A stretch of 64,000 nucleotides of DNA from Lecanicillium sp. G3 (Eukaryota; Ascomycota; Sordariomycetes; Hypocreales; Cordycipitaceae): assembly GCA_037575805.1 (NCBI GenBank), contig JAZHPD010000027.1, positions 310,001 to 374,000 on the forward strand, given 5' to 3'. Shown here one piece after another: positions 58,601-64,000 of the stretch. The position numbers and the translations under genes were made by a program. The notes under the pieces are model-generated. The model saw only the letters and a list, made by a program, of their open reading frames with translations, was not told the origin of the DNA and searched no databases. Positions within the stretch are counted from its first letter, which is position 1. Every line of letters starts with the position of its first letter.

Positions 58601-59390
58601 CGAAAGCTCCAAGGCTGCTGAGACGCCCAAGGAGGACAAACCTACTTCTCCTGCCACCATCACCGCTGGCACAGTCGCTGCGGGCGGTGCTGTGGGTGCT
58701 GGTGTCGGAGCAGCTGCCGCTACCGGATCAGCTCACTCCACCACTAACAACTCCTCCATTGATGACATCTTTGGTCCCTCTGCGTCTAGCAACACTGCTG
58801 CTGCCCCTGCTCCTGCACCGGCTGCTTCTTCCCAACAAAAGAATGCTTTTGACGATCTGGATGACGATTTCGAGGGCTTGGAGGAAGCCAAGGAAGGTTC
58901 TGCAGACGACGATTTTGCCAACATTTCCCGTTCTGGATTTGAAGATTACAACGCAGTGTTCGATAGCCCGCCGCCCAGCCAGCCAAAGGGCGACAACGGA
59001 GGATTCGGCAACGAGAGCAGCTTTGATTTTATCCCCTCCAACCCGGCGGGTGCTGACTCGAAGGGTGCTGAGTCTCACGACTGGGACGCCATTTTCGCGG
59101 GACTCGACTCGACGGATCCCGCGGCCACTGGTTCAGATAGCAAGCAGAGCGCGAGCAAGCCTCCCGAGCGGCCGTCGGGTGTCGGCCGTGCTCTGACCGA
59201 CAAGGGCGAGCACGACGACCCGATCCTGAAGAGCCTCACTGGCATGGGTTACTCACGCCCTGACTCCGTTGCGGCTCTGGAGAAATACGACTACAACCTG
59301 GAGAGGGTAAACTGACTTGTAATTCCTCTCTCAGTGACAATGGCTAATTATGTTTAACAGGCTGCCAACTACCTCGCCAGCAAATCCTAG
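55659..59390 (+). CDS. EDE1: EH-domain endocytic scaffold protein (Ede1/Eps15 type)
   Basis: Four exons (55659-55686, 55739-55893, 55950-59306, 59361-59390) give 1189 residues. The introns are 52, 56 and 54 nt with matching phases. Three EH domains lie at about 15-105, 137-230 and 275-361; the third keeps the calcium-loop-like DVNSSGHLTRDEF and the Trp of the NPF pocket (IWDLAD). A long coiled coil (about 490-660) follows, then a ~480-residue Ser/Ala/Pro-rich, acidic disordered part with NPF, DPF-like and DDIFG/DDLFG strings. The last exon completes a UBA domain (about 1149-1189; LTGMGYSRPDSVAALEKYDY then AANYLASKS). This is the Ede1 order: EHs bind NPF adaptors, the coiled coil oligomerises, the UBA binds ubiquitin; it acts early at clathrin-coated endocytic sites. 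Exon 1 is only 28 nt. Confidence 0.95.
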
Positions 59391-60018
59391 ATGTATTCGC
59401 TTCCTATAGTGATGTTTTCAAGGCCAAGGATTCCTGCAAAGGCTTACGAAATATGAAAAGAGCGAAGGACGGCACATCATCTTTAATCAATCCCCTTTCT
59501 TAATATTTTTGCGTTGTGGACGTTGGAAGCGGACTGACTGTCTGGAGGAAGGCAGGCATCATCTTTTTTACCACGCATCGTCATTCATTCAATTTTCCCT
59601 TTTTACTATCTGCACTCTGGTTTTTGTAAAAGGAGTTCAGTTGTCTTAGGTCTCTCATTTGCCTATCTCTGTTTTCTTGTTTTTATTTGTCGATGCAATA
59701 ACTTTATTTAAACTAGTTATCTTGTAACTCTTAGAGAGGTATATTCAATTATTTATCCTACACTTGTTCTCGAGAGATGAATAGTGGTCTTGGTCTTGGC
59801 TCCTTTGAGGTAAACTTGTAATTTGATTTGTTTTTTGTTGTTTGATTTATATTTGTAAAGAATCGCTATAGTTTTTTCTTTTCTTTTCTCTTGAAATTCT
59901 TAGATAAGTAGTCGTTGCACGTAATCCATCTTACATTGATTTCTGCAGCAGTTTGTTCTTCATCGATATCATCTAATGCCGCACGCAACACGGCTTCATA
60001 CAGTATGTTTTGCCAAAT
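59391..60018. other. Convergent 3' region between EDE1 and SEC6
   Basis: 628 bp of T-rich DNA between facing stop codons, with the likely 3' UTRs of both genes. No gene seen. Confidence 0.6.
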
Positions 60019-62277
60019 TTATTTTAATTTCGCCATGATCGTTTCCGGACCACGCACGACCTCGATCTGCGCGGCCCTCGCCTTGACGGCGTTCAGCATG
60101 GCGCGCTCAAAGTCGTCGCGCGAGCGCAGCACCGCCTCGACCCAGCTGATCTGCAGGTCCCAGTAGCTCGCCTTGAAGGCGGCAAACTCGTCGGGCACGG
60201 CGGCGCGGTCGGCGGAGAGCAGCGCGAGGAAGCCCTCGGTGACGCGCCAGGTCTGCTTGATGGAGGAGCCGACGTCCGGGTTGGGCAGGCTGCCAAAGTA
60301 GTCGAAGGCGGTGGCGATGTCGTTGAAGAGCTTGTCGCGGAAGGGGTCGGTGCGGCGGAACTTGGCGCCCTTGTTGCGGACGGAGGAGAGGTAGCGGACG
60401 AGGAGCTCGTCGGCGAAGATCTCGATGAAGATGTCGACGAGGGAGTGGTGGAGGACGGCGCGGTAGTCGCTGACGTACTCGTCGAGGGTGACGACCATCT
60501 GCTTCATGGCGGTGGCCGAGTACCAGCGCGGGGTGAAGAAGTCGGGCATGACCGTCTTGAAGTCGACGGCGAAGACGAGCTGCGCGAACTTGTTGATGCA
60601 CCAGGTGCTGCAGTCGACGTAGCCGTCGCGGAGGGCGCCGAGCTCCTGCTCCACGCGCTCGAGGTACTGCGGCGTGACGTGCGGCTCGAACTTCTGGCGG
60701 AAGCTGGATAGGTAGCCGAGGCGGGTCTCGTCCTCGCCGTCGTCGATGCACGCGATCTGGTCGTTGGCGACGGCGACGAGCCAGTCCTGGAGCGCCTGGA
60801 AGCCCTCGAGGTCGGGCACCTTGCCCGTCTCGAAGCGGAGGGCCTCGTCCTCGAGCATGCGCTGCTGCTGCTGCTGGCGCGCGCGGAGGCGCAGGAACAT
60901 GGCGTCAATGACGCCCTCGACGACGTCGGCGCGCTGCGAGTTGATGGCCGCGTCGACCTGCTCCCGCAGCATGCGCCACAGCGCGACCAGGTTCTTGGTA
61001 CGGAAGTACCCGTACTCGTCCTGGTCGAGGTTGGAGCCCTCGACGTTGCGGTCCACAAAGTCGCGCTTCTCCTGCGCCCAGATGCGGTCGATCCACTCGT
61101 CGAGGAACCGAATGATGAGCTGTCGAAAGTCGCGGACGAGCTCGGCCTCGCGGTTGTCGATGACGTGTGGTACCAGGTCCTCCTGCTCGTAGCCCATCTT
61201 GGCCATCTTGCGGTAGTATTTCTCGGGGAAGCTGATGATTTCTAATGTGTGCGCCGATGACGCCTCTGGGTCGTCGACCATGCCGACGAGGAAGTCGTGC
61301 ATTAGGGAGTGGTAGATGTCGGCGTATACTTTGCCAATCTTCCATTTCTTGGGCATGAGCGGCGTCATGCCGATTTTTACGACATTGAGGTCGTTGAAGA
61401 ACCACTTCATTGATTTGTCGAGGCTCTTTGGGTCGTCGAGGAAGTCCTCGCGCGCCGACTCAAACTGCTGCTCAGCGCTGAGCTTGATGGCTTCGAGGAA
61501 CTTTTCCTTGTAACCGCGGACCTGTTTCGCGCCGTCGGCGATACCTTGGAAGCGGACGGCGATTTCCTTGTGGTCCTTCAGAGCTTCTTGTAGGGCGAGG
61601 ACGCGTCTATCGCTCTTCTCTTCCGCTTCCATGATGACGGCGAAGCGCACGACAAGGCCATTGTTGTCGTTGACGACGAGGTTGATGAGGTTCATGGCTA
61701 GCAGGCCGACATGCTCGTCGAACCAGTCTACGACCTCGTCGAGGCGGGCAAAGTAGTCCTCGAGAGTGCCCTCAAAGCTCGAGTCGTCGGCGCGCTGGAT
61801 CTGCTCCATGGCATCGTCGCGGATGTTGCGCAGCTGCGTGAGCTCGTAGTGGCACGGCAGCAGGTTAGGCATGTTTTCCTGGTCCTCGTCGTCCTGGCGC
61901 AGCATGTTTTCCACGACGACGAGGCGGTCGTTGAAGGTCTCGAGGTTGCGGCGCATCGTCTCGACGGCGACGAAGTTGCGGTGGGCCTGGGAGACGAGGT
62001 TGATGCTGGCGAAATCCTTGATCATGGTCTGTGACTCGGAGCAGAGGCGGTCAATGTTCATCATCTCGTCCTTGATGAGCTGGACGGTGCGCTGGCCGTC
62101 GGTGAGGCCGTTCATGCCGGACTGGGTGCGCTCGAGCTGCTCGCGCAGGCCGTTGCGCAGCTGCCCGTCCACGGCGCTTTTTTTGCGCGCAAACTCCTGC
62201 TTCAGGGCCGGGATCTTGTCGAGGTCGTCTGGGTGGCGGAGGAGCTCGGAGAGCTTGGGCGCGGGCGTGTCGTCCAT
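60019..62277 (-). CDS. SEC6: Exocyst complex subunit Sec6
   Basis: A single exon of 752 residues starting MDDTPAPKLSELLRHPDDLDKI at 62277 (context CAGCCATGG); the frame is open further upstream, but that extension reads as promoter. Length matches fungal Sec6 (about 750-805). The N-terminal ~130 residues are helical/coiled coil (SAVDGQLRNGLREQLERTQ), followed by the all-helical CATCHR-type body. Conserved stretches include YFARLDEVVDWFDEH, GYEQEDLVPHVIDNREAELV, LDEWIDRIWAQEKRDF and CINKFAQLVFAVDFKTVMPD. Sec6 helps tether secretory vesicles to the plasma membrane at hyphal tips and septa and contacts Sec9/Snc-type SNAREs. A Gln run (RARQQQQQRM) sits in the middle. It is divergent from the HD-domain gene and convergent with EDE1. 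Confidence 0.95.
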   Translation of the reverse strand: MDDTPAPKLSELLRHPDDLDKIPALKQEFARKKSAVDGQLRNGLREQLERTQSGMNGLTDGQRTVQLIKDEMMNIDRLCSESQTMIKDFASINLVSQAHRNFVAVETMRRNLETFNDRLVVVENMLRQDDEDQENMPNLLPCHYELTQLRNIRDDAMEQIQRADDSSFEGTLEDYFARLDEVVDWFDEHVGLLAMNLINLVVNDNNGLVVRFAVIMEAEEKSDRRVLALQEALKDHKEIAVRFQGIADGAKQVRGYKEKFLEAIKLSAEQQFESAREDFLDDPKSLDKSMKWFFNDLNVVKIGMTPLMPKKWKIGKVYADIYHSLMHDFLVGMVDDPEASSAHTLEIISFPEKYYRKMAKMGYEQEDLVPHVIDNREAELVRDFRQLIIRFLDEWIDRIWAQEKRDFVDRNVEGSNLDQDEYGYFRTKNLVALWRMLREQVDAAINSQRADVVEGVIDAMFLRLRARQQQQQRMLEDEALRFETGKVPDLEGFQALQDWLVAVANDQIACIDDGEDETRLGYLSSFRQKFEPHVTPQYLERVEQELGALRDGYVDCSTWCINKFAQLVFAVDFKTVMPDFFTPRWYSATAMKQMVVTLDEYVSDYRAVLHHSLVDIFIEIFADELLVRYLSSVRNKGAKFRRTDPFRDKLFNDIATAFDYFGSLPNPDVGSSIKQTWRVTEGFLALLSADRAAVPDEFAAFKASYWDLQISWVEAVLRSRDDFERAMLNAVKARAAQIEVVRGPETIMAKLK

Positions 62278-62815
62278 GGCTGGTAGTCGGAGGGGAGTGG
62301 TCGGCGCCGAGAGAGAGAGGGGGCAGGGTTCGCTGGGCGGGAGGGCCGGGCCAATCAGACCATCGTGTGGCCGTTGTTGTGTGTAGCAGTCGTATGCACT
62401 GTTGTTTGTGTGCAGACGATTTCGAACTGGTGTATCTGTCGGGTGATTGACTGGTGATGTTGCGTTGTCGTGTCCCTGCCCCTTGGTGCTTTGGTCTTGA
62501 AGCTCGAGCTGGCTGGCTGGGCGCCTCGTCAGTTCAGCCACTGCGGCGCACGCCAACTTGTGGGGTGGCTTTGCCCAGCTTGGCTTCTGCACTTTGGGCC
62601 CCCGCCAAAACGCTGCTGCGACAGATGGACGGCGCCTAATTGTATCATTTGCATTGAAAACAAAAAAAGTCATCTGGTGTGACTCAAATTATTCGACTTG
62701 GCGTTGTCATTTATCTCTTTTTTTTTTTGTTTTTGTCTTTCTTCTTTATATATATCTAGCCTTGTCTTTCTCTCCTTTCTTTGGCATTTCCTGCGTTTGC
62801 ATCATACCCCCAGCC
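62278..62815. promoter_or_regulatory. Shared divergent promoter of SEC6 and the HD-domain gene
   Basis: 538 bp between start codons. The part near 62700-62755 is T-rich with a TATATATA string (about 62748-62756) some 60 bp before the HD-gene start; CT-rich sequence follows. Open frames here are in-frame extensions of the two genes and not credible coding. Confidence 0.55.
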
Positions 62816-63496
62816 ATGATCCCCTCATTTCTCAACGACTTTGCCGACGACAAGCTCGTCTGCAAGGCAGCCGCCTATTCCCAGCAGTTTATGAGCAAGC
62901 TCGACGCCTCCCACGACTGGGACCACATCATCCGCGTCGCCACCCTCTCGCGGCACATCTACGCGCGCTCCCTCGCCAGCGGCGAGATCAACGAGACGAC
63001 CTGCGCCCTGCGCACAGTCCTCCTCGCCGCGCTGCTCCACGACGTCGCCGACAGAAAGTACCTCCAACCCGGCCAGGACCCGACAGACGCTCTCCTCAAG
63101 CTCCTCGTCTCCTTTGGCGCGGACGCGAAGCTCGCGGCCAAGATCCAAACCATCTGCCACGGCGTCAGCTACACCAACGAGAAGCGCGACCCAGCCGCCA
63201 CCGCCGCCCTCGTCGCCGCGCACCCGGAGCTCGCCATCGTGCAGGACGCGGACCGGCTGGACGCCATCGGCGCCGTGGGCATCGGGCGGGCGTTCGCGTA
63301 CGGCGGCGCGCGGACGACGCGGCCGCTGGGGGACTCGGTCGCGCACTTTGACCAGAAGCTGCTGCACCTGGTGTCGATGATGAAGACGCAGACGGGGCGG
63401 CGGCTGGCGCGCGAGAGGACGGAGCGGCTACGGCTGTTCAAGCAGTGGTGGGAAGACGAGTATAAACTTGCAGAGCAGCACATCTCTGGTCAGTAA
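62816..63496 (+). CDS. HD-domain phosphohydrolase
   Basis: A single exon of 226 residues starting MIPSFLNDFADDK; the frame is open upstream, but the ATG at 62816 has a good context (CAGCCATG) and follows a CT-rich leader. The HD metal site is visible: ASHDWDHIIRV (His37), LLHDVADRK (His75-Asp76) and QDADRLDAIG (Asp146), with His115 in ICHGVSY as a further possible ligand. Length and order match the small stand-alone HD proteins related to bacterial YedJ-type enzymes. These hydrolyse phosphoester bonds, probably in nucleotides, but the true substrate is not known, and I claim none. Likely soluble, no signal peptide. It shares a promoter with SEC6. Confidence 0.88.
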   Translation: MIPSFLNDFADDKLVCKAAAYSQQFMSKLDASHDWDHIIRVATLSRHIYARSLASGEINETTCALRTVLLAALLHDVADRKYLQPGQDPTDALLKLLVSFGADAKLAAKIQTICHGVSYTNEKRDPAATAALVAAHPELAIVQDADRLDAIGAVGIGRAFAYGGARTTRPLGDSVAHFDQKLLHLVSMMKTQTGRRLARERTERLRLFKQWWEDEYKLAEQHISGQ

Positions 63497-63807
63497 AAGT
63501 TTGTTCTGTTTTTATGCATTGGGAGGGTCTAGATCGGCGTTGAATCTCGAGTACTGGCATACAGCTTCCTGTTCATTTCTTAGGCTGAGATTCACAATGC
63601 CAATCAAGTAAATACACATTTGACAAAGCAGACATGATACTGGTAAGGCCCCTGTAAACGTAGTCCCAGAAATGTAAAATTTTAGTAAGTACACGTATGT
63701 ATATATGATACAAGGCGGCATCAGCCCTGCCACGAAAGAACCCAAACGCCTCAAAAATGCACCCGCTTTCCAAGACTTGAGATAGTCGATATACAGTATG
63801 CAGTACA
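63497..63807. other. Convergent 3' region at window end
   Basis: 311 bp of AT-rich sequence between the HD-gene stop and the stop of the partial gene. It contains both 3' UTRs. No gene. Confidence 0.55.
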
Positions 63808-64000
63808 CTACTCGCTTTCATCCTCGCTTGACGATTCCTCGCTGCTCGTATCGTCGTCATCGTCCTCGCCCATGCTCTGCTCCTCAATCACATCTCCTTC
63901 CTCTAAGCCTCCAGCCCCTCCATCACTGTCTTCATCCCCATTCTCGTCAATCTCGCCCTCTTCCGCATCGTTCCCCCTGCGCTTCTTTGCTGCTGTCGCC
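63808..64000 (-). CDS. Acidic C-terminus of a protein cut by the window end (partial)
   Basis: The minus-strand frame entering from beyond 64000 encodes ATAAKKRRGNDAEEGEIDEN and then a Gly/Glu/Asp/Ser-rich tail (EEQSMGEDDDDDT, then SSEESSSEDESE) before TAG at 63808-63810. 64 codons are visible. A basic KKRR followed by an acidic Ser-rich end is typical of nuclear or nucleolar proteins, but the body lies outside the window, so no product can be named. The forward ATGs and overlapping frames here are shadows. Confidence 0.65.
   Translation of the reverse strand, partial: ATAAKKRRGNDAEEGEIDENGDEDSDGGAGGLEEGDVIEEQSMGEDDDDDTSSEESSSEDESE

Noticed and set aside
57617..58672. 351-codon minus-strand open frame antisense to EDE1
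   Set aside because: It lies opposite the disordered Ser/Ala-rich part of EDE1, which leaves the reverse frame open by composition.
62278..62673. 132-residue N-terminal extension of Sec6
   Set aside because: The frame is open, but the sequence is unlike Sec6 and overlaps the shared promoter; the ATG at 62277 has a better context and the family-like start.
62558..62815. 86-residue extension of the HD-domain protein
   Set aside because: It encodes a poly-Phe-rich peptide from a T-tract and TATA-like sequence; the start at 62816 fits the family.

Overview
The window looks like chromosomal DNA of a filamentous ascomycete, probably a Sordariomycete and perhaps Hypocreales. The reasons are GC-rich coding sequence, short introns (mostly 44-66 nt) with GTAWGT-type donors, CTAAC/CTAAT-like branch sites and YAG acceptors, and fungal-type products (a long GAF/PAS hybrid histidine kinase, an Ecl1-type zinc protein, Ede1, Sec6, GPI-anchored and cysteine-rich secreted proteins). 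The genus cannot be named from the sequence alone. Exon structures were worked out by hand from reading frame and splice consensus.

Layout. 1-3118: non-coding upstream region and long leader of a hybrid histidine kinase (3119-9308, +). 10329-12022 (-): histidine-phosphatase/phosphoglycerate-mutase-like protein. 14.0-17.4 kb: a small accessory patch with a GPI-anchored surface protein, a badly decayed type-B carboxylesterase pseudogene and a four-exon small secreted protein. 18.7-19.3 kb: a doubtful three-exon gene. 19.8-25.1 kb: housekeeping genes (PRKRIP1-like splicing factor, CCT3 chaperonin subunit) and a charged unknown protein. 25.4-25.9 kb: three tandem copies of a ~146-bp repeat. From 25.1 to 50.06 kb I can support only one protein gene, an Ecl1-family longevity regulator at 34.06-34.58 kb with a long uORF-free leader; the rest is low-complexity, homopolymer-rich intergenic DNA. 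50.07-50.80 kb: a four-helix membrane protein of unknown function. 52.66-53.0 kb: a broken cysteine-rich secreted-protein gene. 53.2-64.0 kb: a compact housekeeping block with glutathione reductase, the endocytic scaffold Ede1, the exocyst subunit Sec6, an HD-domain phosphohydrolase, and the acidic C-terminus of a protein cut by the window edge.

Functionally the genes do not form one pathway. GLR1/EDE1 and SEC6/HD are divergent pairs on short shared promoters, while EDE1 and SEC6 (endocytosis and exocytosis) are convergent. The most unusual features are the ~25-kb gene-poor interval around the Ecl1 gene, strand-specific ATG depletion in two long leaders, a histidine-kinase intron placed directly before the phospho-acceptor aspartate codon, the tandem repeat at 25.4 kb, and recurrent intergenic TACTCCGTA motifs. 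No transposon, CRISPR array, rRNA or convincing tRNA was seen. I found no coherent new multi-gene system.
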